Position numbers and translations under genes: made by a program
The notes under the pieces: generated by a model
The model's input: only the letters and a program-made list of their open reading frames with translations
Told to the model about the DNA's origin: nothing
Databases searched by the model: none
Shown here: one piece after another, positions 26,303-35,415 of the stretch
How positions within the stretch are numbered: the first letter of the stretch is position 1
How the letters are laid out: every line of letters begins with the position of its first letter
Source: Pseudomonadota bacterium
GTDB lineage: Bacteria > Desulfobacterota > Desulfovibrionia > Desulfovibrionales > Desulfovibrionaceae
DNA: 45,947 nt
Assembly: GCA_018817515.1 (NCBI GenBank)
Contig: JAHIUD010000079.1
Location: 1-45,947 of the forward strand
Reading direction: 5' to 3'

Positions 26303-27472
26303 CTACTTCACCAGTACGTACTTGCCGTCTTTCACCTGGTAGACGGAGAAGCTCACGCCCTCGGCATCGCCCTTGGCGTCAAACTTGATCTTGCCCACCG
26401 GGGTCTCGACGTATTCGCTGCGCAGGGCGGCCACGACCTTGTCGTAATCGGTGCTGCCGGCCTTGGCCACGGCGTTCAGCAGGGTCTGGGCAGCGGCGTA
26501 GCCCTGGGCGAAGAACGACCCGGGAGCGGAGCCGAACTCCTTCTCATGCTCGGCGGCGGCCTTCTTGAACACCTCGTTGTCGGCCAGGATCTGCGGGCCG
26601 GTGGCGTACACGCCCTCGGCGTCGACGCCGGCGAGCTTGATGAAGGTGTCGTCCTTCACACCGTCGTCGGTGATGAAGGCGATCTTAAGGCCCTTCTTGT
26701 GCATCTGCACGACGATCTTGGAGGCCTCGGGGTAGTAGCCGCCGAAGAGCACGCAATCAGCGCCGGAGGCCTTGATCTTCTGGATGACGGCGGAATAGTC
26801 CACGCCGCCGGGGGTGATGCCTTCAAACATCACGACCTTGGCGAGCTTGCCTTCCTCGATGGACTTCTGGCCGCTCTCGGCAAAGCCCTTGCCGTAGTCG
26901 CCCTTGTCGTGGATGACGGCGATCTTCTTGACCTTCAGCACGCCAGTGGCGAAATTGGCCGCGGCGTTGCCCTGGATCAAGTCGTAGGAGATGGTGCGGA
27001 AGAAGTTGGGGTAGCTGCCGCTCTGGGTCAGCTCGGTGCTGGTGGCCGAGGGGCTCATGACCACGACCTTGGCGTCCTTGTAAATGGGCAGGGCGGCCTT
27101 GGTGGCGCCGGAGCAGATGTGGCCGATGACGAGGGAGACCTTCTCGCTCACGAGCTTGGTGGCGGCGTTGGTGGCCAATTCAGGCTTGCACTGGTCGTCC
27201 ATGGGCAGCACTTCGACCATCATGCCGTTGACGCCGCCCTTGGCGTTCCACTCTTTGGCCACCAGCTTGGCGGCGTTGACCGAGGGCAGGCCGTAGGAGG
27301 CCAGGTCGCCGGACTGGGCGCCGGCCACGCCGAGCACCAGCTTCTTGGCAGCGGCGGGGGCTTCCTGCTTGGGAGCCTCGGCCTTCTTCTCTTCTTTTTT
27401 CTCGCCACAGCCAACAGCAAGCATGCCCGCCAGGGCGACAGCCAGAACCGTTACGAACCATTTCGCCTTCAT
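26303..27472 (-). CDS. livK: Branched-chain amino-acid binding lipoprotein
   Basis: The 389-residue periplasmic-binding-protein type I begins with a lipoprotein signal (MLAVGC, Cys22) and a Lys/Glu/Ala/Pro tether, so it is held at the membrane. The body has the LivJ/K features: GVAGAQSGDLASYG, MDDQCKPELATNAATKLV and a closing FDAKGDAEG. The C-x-H pattern VIGHICSGA is typical. GGAGG 8 nt before ATG 27472 selects this start over a much longer open frame. Its own promoter lies at 27573-27600. It leads the liv operon, transcribed toward livH. Confidence 0.95.
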   Translation of the reverse strand: MKAKWFVTVLAVALAGMLAVGCGEKKEEKKAEAPKQEAPAAAKKLVLGVAGAQSGDLASYGLPSVNAAKLVAKEWNAKGGVNGMMVEVLPMDDQCKPELATNAATKLVSEKVSLVIGHICSGATKAALPIYKDAKVVVMSPSATSTELTQSGSYPNFFRTISYDLIQGNAAANFATGVLKVKKIAVIHDKGDYGKGFAESGQKSIEEGKLAKVVMFEGITPGGVDYSAVIQKIKASGADCVLFGGYYPEASKIVVQMHKKGLKIAFITDDGVKDDTFIKLAGVDAEGVYATGPQILADNEVFKKAAAEHEKEFGSAPGSFFAQGYAAAQTLLNAVAKAGSTDYDKVVAALRSEYVETPVGKIKFDAKGDAEGVSFSVYQVKDGKYVLVK

Positions 27473-27529
27473 CGCGAATCCCTCCAAATGAGTTCTGTCA
27501 ACAACTTTCACCACATATGACCAAGGCTC

Positions 27530-27546
27530 GGAGATGACGCATCTCC
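27530..27546 (-). other. Hairpin in the livK 5' leader
   Basis: The stem GGAGATG/CATCTCC (7 bp, 3-nt loop) lies about 60 bp upstream of the livK ATG, within the predicted 90-nt leader. It may influence translation or mRNA stability. No known riboswitch motif is seen. Confidence 0.35.
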
Positions 27547-27572
27547 TTGCCGCAATAACCTTGAAGCCGGGT

Positions 27573-27600
27573 ATTTTAGAGAGATATCCGGCCATGTCAA
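27573..27600 (-). promoter_or_regulatory. Strong sigma-70 promoter of the liv operon
   Basis: On the minus strand TTGACA (27600-27595) and TAAAAT (27578-27573) are 16 bp apart, a near-consensus pair. The -35 directly touches the GGCGCC hairpin that ends the ccm-TPR unit. The predicted transcript start lies about 94 bp before the livK ATG. Confidence 0.75.
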
Positions 27601-27618
27601 GGCGCCCTGCACGGCGCC
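27601..27618 (-). terminator. Hairpin at the end of the ccm operon
   Basis: GGCGCC (27601-27606) and GGCGCC (27613-27618) pair around a 6-nt loop, 9 bp past the TPR gene stop. The T-run is only TT, so termination is weak. The TT belongs to the livK -35 box. Confidence 0.45.
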
Positions 27619-27626
27619 AGGACAGT

Positions 27627-28250
27627 CTACTTGGCGCCGCCTGGCACCAGCTCCTTCTCCGCGCCCTTCAGTATCTCCGGGTCGGCCGCGCCGCCCAGCT
27701 GGACCACCTTGCGGAAGTGCGCGTCGCCCTCGGCGGGCTTCTTCATGTAATGTTTGAGCAGGATGCCCATGTTGTAGTGGGCCAGCACGTCGTCCGGCGC
27801 CATCTTGAGCACGACATCAAAGGACTTTTGGGCCAGGGGGTATTCCTTGCGCTCAAAGCGCACCATGCCCATGGCCCGGTGCACCTGGATGTCCTTGGGC
27901 GTGAGCTTGACGGCCTTGTCCAAGAACTCCAGGGCCTTGTCCCAGGCCTGCATCATCATGAAGGTGTTGCCCAGTTCCAGCAGCACCTTGGGGTCGTTGG
28001 GGTTCTTCTCCTGGGCGGTCATGAGCTCGCGCAGGTGCTCCATGTCGATGCCGCCCATGGGGCCGCCCATGCCGCCCTTGCCGGGCGCGCGCTCCTGCTT
28101 GATCTCCACGACAAGGCCGGCGCCCTGCATGCGGTACACGAACGAGCCGATGAACATGGCCAGAAGCGCCGCCAGCAGGGCCACCAGCACCAGCTTCTGC
28201 CCGCTGCTCAGGGGTTTGGACTGGTGGGAAGTACTCATTGTCGCGCTCAC
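27627..28250 (-). CDS. Membrane-anchored TPR protein of the cytochrome c maturation cluster (CcmI-like)
   Basis: The 207-residue protein has one N-terminal helix (about residues 18-40), a Gly/Met-rich stretch (GKGGMGGPMGGIDM), then three or so TPR units (about 70-190) such as PKVLLELGNTFMMMQAWDKALEFLDKAVKLTP. In position and layout it resembles the CcmI/CycH TPR part that holds apocytochrome c for haem attachment. Because CcmH is absent, it may be the only apocytochrome chaperone here. This is inference. GGAG lies 8 nt before GTG 28250, which overlaps the ccmD stop by GTGA; ATG 28238 is an alternative. Confidence 0.8.
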   Translation of the reverse strand: MSATMSTSHQSKPLSSGQKLVLVALLAALLAMFIGSFVYRMQGAGLVVEIKQERAPGKGGMGGPMGGIDMEHLRELMTAQEKNPNDPKVLLELGNTFMMMQAWDKALEFLDKAVKLTPKDIQVHRAMGMVRFERKEYPLAQKSFDVVLKMAPDDVLAHYNMGILLKHYMKKPAEGDAHFRKVVQLGGAADPEILKGAEKELVPGGAK

Positions 28251-28372
28251 TTATGCATCTCCAGTTGTTTGAGGCGTCTCTCCACAGCCTGGCCGCGCAG
28301 AACCAGCCAGGCTCCGTATGCCGCCAGAGAAATCCACACGGCGACATTGGCCGCCACAAGATATCCATTCAT
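28247..28372 (-). CDS. ccmD: CcmD-like small haem-exporter membrane protein
   Basis: The 41-residue protein (MNGYLVAANVAVWISLAAY..) has one hydrophobic helix and a basic tail (RRLKQLEMHK), the usual CcmD layout. CcmD helps release holo-CcmE from the CcmABC complex. It lies 5 bp after ccmC and overlaps the TPR gene. A GGAGG-type site is about 10 nt upstream of the ATG. It was missed by length filters but fits the gene order exactly. Confidence 0.8.
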   Translation of the reverse strand: MNGYLVAANVAVWISLAAYGAWLVLRGQAVERRLKQLEMHK

Positions 28373-28377
28373 CAGCT

Positions 28378-29049
28378 TTACCCCTCCCGGCCTTGCAGCA
28401 ACAGCGCCTGGGCGCGTTCCTCGGCCCGGCCCAGGCCGTAGCGCAGCACCAGCAGCGTCAGCCACAACAGGCCAAAGGCCAGCAGATTCACCAGCACGGT
28501 GTGCCACATCTCCGGCTCCATGCCGCCGCCCTGGCTGGCCAGCACCGCAGGGTGCACGCTGCGCCAGATGCGCGCGGAGTAGAAGACCAGCGGCACGTCG
28601 AGAAAGGCCACCACGCCCAGCACCGCGCAGACCATGGCCCGGCGCTCGCCGGCCAGGCCCGCCCCGCGCAGCACCAGATAGCCTGCGTAGACGAACCACA
28701 TGATCAGCGTGGTGGTGAGCCGGGGGTCCCAGGTCCACCACACGTTCCAGGCAGCACGCCCCCAGATGGAGCCGGAAATCAGCGCCAGGCCGGAAAACAA
28801 GACGCCCAGTTCCGCCGCCGAGCCCGCCAGGATGTCCGAGGCGGCGCTCCGGGTCATGAGATGGCGGATGCTGGCGCAGAACACCACGAAGAAGCTCGCC
28901 AGCGCCCACCAGGCCAGGGGCATGTGGATGTAGAAGATCTTCTGCACCAGGCCCATGGTTTCTTCCAGGGGCGCGTAGGACCAAATGAACCACTGCCCGA
29001 CGGCAAGGGCCAGGGCGGCCAGGGCTGCAAGGATTCGTACGCTCGGCAT
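28378..29049 (-). CDS. ccmC: Haem exporter/handling protein CcmC
   Basis: The 223-residue inner-membrane protein has six helices and the tryptophan-rich periplasmic WWTWDPRLTT motif. The flanking histidines IYIHMPLAWW and IWRSVHPAVL are expected haem ligands. CcmC loads haem onto CcmE. ATG 29049 has GGAG 7 nt upstream and is preferred to the GTG two codons before. It follows ccmB by about 30 bp. Confidence 0.94.
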   Translation of the reverse strand: MPSVRILAALAALALAVGQWFIWSYAPLEETMGLVQKIFYIHMPLAWWALASFFVVFCASIRHLMTRSAASDILAGSAAELGVLFSGLALISGSIWGRAAWNVWWTWDPRLTTTLIMWFVYAGYLVLRGAGLAGERRAMVCAVLGVVAFLDVPLVFYSARIWRSVHPAVLASQGGGMEPEMWHTVLVNLLAFGLLWLTLLVLRYGLGRAEERAQALLLQGREG

Positions 29050-29079
29050 GCTCACACTCCAGACGGCGCTGCTGCGCCG

Positions 29080-29757
29080 CTACTCTTCGCCCGTGTACAG
29101 GAAAGGAAACAAGAACGCGCCCGCTGCGGTGAACACGGCGTCAAAGGCCACGATGATGCCCACCCACAGCCCCTGATCCTGGGCCACCTCGCCGGAGAAT
29201 ACCCCGGCGAAGATGCGGATGCCGCCCAGCAGCACCGGCAAAAGCAGCGGAAACAAGATCACCGAGAACAGCGACTCGCGCGCGCCCTGCCCCTGCGCCA
29301 ACGCGCCAAGCAGCGCGCCCAGGGCCGCCAGGCCCCAGTCCACGCCCACAAGCGCCAGCAGCAGCACGCCCCAGGAGCCCTTCACGTCCTGGCCCAGGAA
29401 CACCGCCGCGGCAGGCAAAAACACGGCCTGCGAGATGACGAGCAGCCCGAACCCGGCCAGGCCCTTGCCCAGCCACACGGCATGCTCCGGCACCGGCGAG
29501 GACAACAAGCCCAGACGGCAGCCCTGGTGCTCCTCCAGGCTGAACAGGTCATTGAACACCAGCACCAGCCCGAAGGCCGAGGCCAGCCAGAAGATGGCCC
29601 CGGCGGCCTGGCCCGAGACCAGCTCGCCCGTGGGCCGCGACAGCGAGAACAGAAAAATCAGCAGCAGCCCCAGCAGCATGGCCTGCACCAGGCCCTGCCC
29701 GCCGCCCACGGACAGCCGCAGGTCCTTGGCCGCCATGTATCCCGCGCGCCTCAGCAC
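29080..29757 (-). CDS. ccmB: Haem exporter permease CcmB
   Basis: The 225-residue membrane protein has six helices, with AKDLRLSVGGGQG early on and FNDLFSLEEHQGCRLGLLSSP and GIRIFAGVF later, typical of CcmB. It partners CcmA in the ABC-type complex that drives haem release from CcmE. The start is GTG 29757 inside the ccmA stop region (7-bp overlap) with a G-rich site upstream; ATG 29736 is the alternative. Confidence 0.93.
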   Translation of the reverse strand: MLRRAGYMAAKDLRLSVGGGQGLVQAMLLGLLLIFLFSLSRPTGELVSGQAAGAIFWLASAFGLVLVFNDLFSLEEHQGCRLGLLSSPVPEHAVWLGKGLAGFGLLVISQAVFLPAAAVFLGQDVKGSWGVLLLALVGVDWGLAALGALLGALAQGQGARESLFSVILFPLLLPVLLGGIRIFAGVFSGEVAQDQGLWVGIIVAFDAVFTAAGAFLFPFLYTGEE

Positions 29758-30482
29758 GTGAGCCCCCCGGCCACGTCGAAGCGGAAGTCTTCCGCCGGAC
29801 CGAAATAGGCCACGCCCGAGTCCTTGAGGTAGAGCACGCTCTCGGCAAAGGGCAGGTCCGCTGTCAGGTGGTGGCTGACCCAGACCACGCCCGCGCCAGA
29901 GGCCTTCAGGGCGACGATCTCGCGGCGCAGCAGGTCCTGCGAGGCCGGGTCCAGGCCGGTGCCCGGCTCGTCCAGGAACACCAGCTTGGGCTGGATCAAA
30001 AACACCCGGGCCAGGTTCAGGCGCTGGGCCATCCCGCGCGAGAAGGTCCCGGCGGGCTCGTCGGCCACGCGCAGGAGCCCCACGCGGTCGAGCACGGCTT
30101 CAAGGTCCGCGCGCGTTGGCGTCTGCCCATACATGCGGCCCCAGAAGGTCAGGTTGGCGCAGGCGGAGAGGCGCGGATACAGGAAGGTGGCGTGCCCCAG
30201 GTAGGCGCAGGCCTCGGGCGCGACGGCGAGTTCGACCTCGCCCGCCGAGGGGCGGCTTAGGCCCGCCATGATCTTGAGCAGGGTGGTCTTGCCCGCGCCG
30301 TTGCCGCCCACCACGAGCAGGGCCTGGCCCGCCCGCACCTGGGCCGAGACGTCGCGCAGCACCAGCTTGGAGCCGAAGAATTTGCCCACGCGCCGGATGT
30401 CGGCCCGAAGGGCGGCTGGCATGCCGTCGGCCAGAAGGCCGGCGGCGGTCCCAGGCGGGGAGTCCTTGGCGCTGGCGCTCAC
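29751..30482 (-). CDS. ccmA: Cytochrome c maturation ATPase CcmA
   Basis: The 243-residue ABC ATPase has Walker A GGNGAGKTTLLK, signature FSRGMAQRLNLAR (the CcmA form in place of LSGGQ) and Walker B LVFLDEPGTGLDP. An N-terminal extension of about 25 residues is uncharged/Ala-rich and of no clear function. It forms the CcmAB(CD) complex that releases holo-CcmE. It lies 3 bp after ccmF. Confidence 0.94.
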   Translation of the reverse strand: MSASAKDSPPGTAAGLLADGMPAALRADIRRVGKFFGSKLVLRDVSAQVRAGQALLVVGGNGAGKTTLLKIMAGLSRPSAGEVELAVAPEACAYLGHATFLYPRLSACANLTFWGRMYGQTPTRADLEAVLDRVGLLRVADEPAGTFSRGMAQRLNLARVFLIQPKLVFLDEPGTGLDPASQDLLRREIVALKASGAGVVWVSHHLTADLPFAESVLYLKDSGVAYFGPAEDFRFDVAGGLTC

Positions 30483-30485
30483 AGG

Positions 30486-32381
<1,896 letters not shown>

Positions 32382-32447
32382 AACGCGATGCTCCGTATTA
32401 CAGGACGCTTGAGGCTATCGGCCGGGAGCGGTCTCCCGGGCCGGGGC

Positions 32448-32861
32448 CTAGCTCCGGTTCTGCTTCTGGTACTTTGAGGGACACTTGGTGATGAGGGTGG
32501 TGGCCTGGAACACGCCGCTTGACGCGTCCATGCCGCCCTCGACGATGACCTCGACCCCGGCCTTGAAGGTGTCGGGCACCGCGCCGCGATAGCTCACGCG
32601 CATGGTCTTGCCCGGCGTCTCCTTGTCCAGGAGCATGAAGCTCACCCCGGGACCCGGCTGCGCGGACTCGATGCCGTCTGCGGCCACGTTGCCGAACAGG
32701 CGGGCCTGCTTGAGCTGGCTGGCGTCGGTGGCCAGGGCCTCGCCCACATTGAGGAAATAGACGCTGTCCTTGGTCACGCCGGAGGCCACGAGGTAGCCCA
32801 CCCCGGCCAGAAACAGCACAAGGGCTGCGATGTAGATGCCTTTTCCACCTTTGGTGGCCAT
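32448..32861 (-). CDS. ccmE: Haem chaperone CcmE, CxxxY variant
   Basis: The 137-residue protein has one membrane helix (about 10-30) and a periplasmic OB-fold. In E. coli the haem binds covalently to His in HxxxY. Here the site is CPSKY, so Cys127 replaces His and Tyr131 is kept. This is the known CxxxY form of Desulfovibrio and some archaea, found with Ccm systems lacking CcmH and CcmG (system I variant). GGGAAG lies directly upstream of ATG 32861. It is the first ccm gene, 58 bp after the CNNM gene on the same strand. Confidence 0.93.
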   Translation of the reverse strand: MATKGGKGIYIAALVLFLAGVGYLVASGVTKDSVYFLNVGEALATDASQLKQARLFGNVAADGIESAQPGPGVSFMLLDKETPGKTMRVSYRGAVPDTFKAGVEVIVEGGMDASSGVFQATTLITKCPSKYQKQNRS

Positions 32862-32919
32862 ATTCTTCCCGCTCTCTTGCGTTGTTGGCTCTTCACTTCC
32901 GTACAACGGCCAGAGACTC

Positions 32920-34062
32920 TTACGTGTTACTGCCCGAATTGTCCACCCGGCCGGAGCCCGGGGCTTCGTCCGAGGCTTTCGCCGGGGCATCGCCAGGCCC
33001 ATCGCCAGGCCCATGGCTTGCGACGGGACGCGCGGCGGGCACCAGTTCGCTACGGCGCATCCTGGCCAGCTCGCGCATGTCCACCACCTGGTCGGTCTCG
33101 TCGACGATCTCGCTGCCGAGCATCTCCTCCAGCACGTCCTCCAGGCTCACCACCCCGGCCATGCCGCCGTACTCGTCAAGCACCACGAAGAGGTGCATGC
33201 GGCTCTCCAGAAATTTGCGCAGCAGGCGGTCCAGGGTCAGGTTCTCCAGAACGAAGCGCACCGGGCGCATGAGTTCGGAGAGGCGCATGTCCAGGTGGTC
33301 GTTGGCCGCGGCCTCGTACACCTGCCTGCGGTAGACCACGCCCACGACCTCCTCGGCGTCCTCACCCTCGTAGACCGGGATGCGCGTGTGCGGCCAGGTC
33401 TTGTTGACCTCCATGGCCTCGCCCACGGTCATGTCCGACGGGAGCGAGAAGACCACCGTGCGCGGGGTCATGACCTCTTCCACGTGCTTGTCGTCCAGCG
33501 CCAGGATGTTGCGGATGGCCGACTCCTCATAGGGCTTGATGGTGCCCTGGCGGCGCGTCAGGGTCAGCAGCGCGCGGATGTCGTCCTCGTCGGCGTCGGG
33601 CTCGGTCTGGCGGCTGCGGATGAGCCGGACCAGCCGGCCGAAGAGCCAGATCACGGGCAGGCTGACCCAGACCATGACCAGAAGCGGCTTGGCCAGGGCC
33701 GGAGCCAGCTGCCGGGCATAGGCCACGCCCGTGGTCTTGGGCACTATCTCGCCCAGGAACAGGATCAAAAGGGTGAAGCCCGCCGTGAACAGCACCAGGT
33801 ACTGGTCGCCGAAGACATGCACGGCGGCGGCGCCCGCCACGGCCGCGCCAGCGGTGGCGGCCACGGTGTTCAGCGTCAGGATGGCGGTGATGGGCTTCTC
33901 CACGTCCATGCGCAGGGCGTAGAGGATTTCGCCTGCCTTCTTGCCCTCCTTGCGCATCCGTTCGATGCGGCTCAAGGGGATGGAATAGAAGGCGGCCTCG
34001 GTGATGGAACAGAGGAAGGACACTGTCGTGGCCAGCGCAACCGCGAGAATGAGTTCGAACAT
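32920..34062 (-). CDS. CNNM/CorC-type membrane protein with CBS pair
   Basis: The 380-residue protein has an N-terminal DUF21/CNNM domain (four helices, LCSITEAAFYSIPLSRIERM, FLGEIVPKTTGV) followed by two CBS domains (about 190-320: MTPRTVVFSLPSDMTVGEAM, HLFVVLDEYGGMAGVVSLEDVLEEMLG). Family members handle magnesium or related cations, with the CBS pair sensing nucleotide. The transporter-associated CorC domain usual at the C-terminus is missing; instead there is a disordered Gly/Pro/Asp/Ala tail. It diverges from the GT9 gene at 34236. Confidence 0.9.
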   Translation of the reverse strand: MFELILAVALATTVSFLCSITEAAFYSIPLSRIERMRKEGKKAGEILYALRMDVEKPITAILTLNTVAATAGAAVAGAAAVHVFGDQYLVLFTAGFTLLILFLGEIVPKTTGVAYARQLAPALAKPLLVMVWVSLPVIWLFGRLVRLIRSRQTEPDADEDDIRALLTLTRRQGTIKPYEESAIRNILALDDKHVEEVMTPRTVVFSLPSDMTVGEAMEVNKTWPHTRIPVYEGEDAEEVVGVVYRRQVYEAAANDHLDMRLSELMRPVRFVLENLTLDRLLRKFLESRMHLFVVLDEYGGMAGVVSLEDVLEEMLGSEIVDETDQVVDMRELARMRRSELVPAARPVASHGPGDGPGDAPAKASDEAPGSGRVDNSGSNT

Positions 34063-34154
34063 AGTTTTTTTGTGGCCGCTTGTGGCTGATACGCCTTGCG
34101 CCGCCCTGGGGATTTCCTACCAGCTTCCTTAGCGCAGCGCAACAGCCATACCCC

Positions 34155-34183
34155 TTGACTTGCCGCGCATTCGCAGCCATTCT
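34155..34183 (+). promoter_or_regulatory. Possible promoter of the GT9 gene
   Basis: TTGACT (34155-34160) and CATTCT (34178-34183) are 17 bp apart, about 53 bp before the ATG. The -10 is poor. Offered as a weak candidate in the divergent gap 34063-34235. Confidence 0.3.
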
Positions 34184-34235
34184 TTGCGATGAGGGCGCTT
34201 GGGCCCAACCTCGGTTTTGCCTGGAGATTTCATAC

Positions 34236-35276
34236 ATGGTCAGGGATTTTCCGGACAGATGGGCGGTGTTTCGCGCCAGCGCCCTTGGCGATGTGACCCT
34301 GACCACAGGCGTGCTGGACTGGTGGCACCGCACAAAGGGCCTGCGCTTCACCTTCATCACCAGAAGCGCCCTGGCCCCCATCCTCGCCGGGCACCCCGCC
34401 GTGGACGAGGTCATCCCCGTGGCCCTGGGCGAGATCGACGGCCGTGACTGGTGGCGCAAGTCCCGCCGCATCGCCGCCGAATGCACGGGCATGGGCTTCA
34501 TCGACCTGCACCGCTCCCTGCGCTCCATGGCCCTGAACATGCACTGGGACGGCCCGGCCAAGGACTACCCCAAGTTCGGCCTGACCAGACGGCTCTATCG
34601 CTACTTCCCCTTCGGCATCCTTGAGCGCCGTCTGTCCACCCTCAACGTGCCCCAGCGCTACGCCCTGGCCATGGACGCAACGCCCCCCCCGGCGGAGGAG
34701 CTGCGGCCCGTGATCTTCCTCTCCGAGTCCGAGACAACGGGCGCGCGTGCGCACCTCTCGCACCTCGGCCTGACCAAACCGTTCGTGGCCCTGCACCCCT
34801 TTGCCACGCACCCGGACAAGGCCTGGCCCATGGGCTACTGGCTCTCGCTTATCCCGCTCATAGAAAGGCAGGGGCTGGACTGGATCATCGTGGGCAAGGA
34901 CCCGGACCACCTGGAGGCCCTGGACGACCCGCGCAACCTCACGGGCCGCACCGACCTGCGCGAGACCTGCGCGCTGCTGGCCCAGGCCAAGGCGCTGGTC
35001 ACGGCCGACTCCGGCCCCATGCACCTGGCCACGGCCGTGGGCACCCCGGTGGTGGCGCTGTTCGGCCCCACCTCAAAGGCCTGGGGCTTCTATCCCAGCG
35101 GGCGGTTCGACACCGTGCTTGAGCAGGACCTGCCCTGCCGCCCCTGCTCCCTGCACGGCACCACCACCTGCAAGCGCGGCCGCGAATGCCTCACGGCCAT
35201 TGAGCCGGATGAGGTGGCCGCCCGGCTCTTCCACACCCTGGAGCGCTCCGCCGGGGCCATCCCCGTCGCCCCGTAA
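34236..35276 (+). CDS. Family 9 glycosyltransferase (heptosyltransferase-like)
   Basis: The 346-residue GT-B protein has the N-terminal RASALGDVTLTTGVLDWW. The C-terminal sugar-nucleotide half has VALHPFATHPDKAWPMGYW, TADSGPMHLATAVGTPVVALFGPTS and a closing CRPCSLHGTTTCKRG. The pattern matches ADP-heptose:LPS heptosyltransferases (WaaC/F/Q), which act at the cytoplasmic face on lipid A-core. Other GT9 acceptors are possible. GGAG lies 9 nt before ATG 34236. It is monocistronic in this window, convergent with the PEP-synthase-like gene. Confidence 0.9.
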   Translation: MVRDFPDRWAVFRASALGDVTLTTGVLDWWHRTKGLRFTFITRSALAPILAGHPAVDEVIPVALGEIDGRDWWRKSRRIAAECTGMGFIDLHRSLRSMALNMHWDGPAKDYPKFGLTRRLYRYFPFGILERRLSTLNVPQRYALAMDATPPPAEELRPVIFLSESETTGARAHLSHLGLTKPFVALHPFATHPDKAWPMGYWLSLIPLIERQGLDWIIVGKDPDHLEALDDPRNLTGRTDLRETCALLAQAKALVTADSGPMHLATAVGTPVVALFGPTSKAWGFYPSGRFDTVLEQDLPCRPCSLHGTTTCKRGRECLTAIEPDEVAARLFHTLERSAGAIPVAP

Positions 35277-35320
35277 GCCCCGGCCCAGCCGTTCAAACCT
35301 CGCCCGCTGGACAAAAGAAT

Positions 35321-35356
35321 AGCGCCACGGCAGGCCCTGTGACCTGTCCCGGCGCT
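35321..35356. terminator. Nested hairpin in a convergent gap
   Basis: AGCGCC (35321-35326) and GGCGCT (35351-35356) enclose CAGG/CCTG, forming a nested stem between two convergent genes (35277-35415). There is no T-run. A bidirectional, factor-independent stop is possible but weak. No gene in this gap. Confidence 0.3.
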
Positions 35357-35415
35357 CCCTCTTTGCGTGCTGAAGCGTGCGTTGCGTGCTGACGCGCGCG
35401 CCTGCTTGCCGCCCC

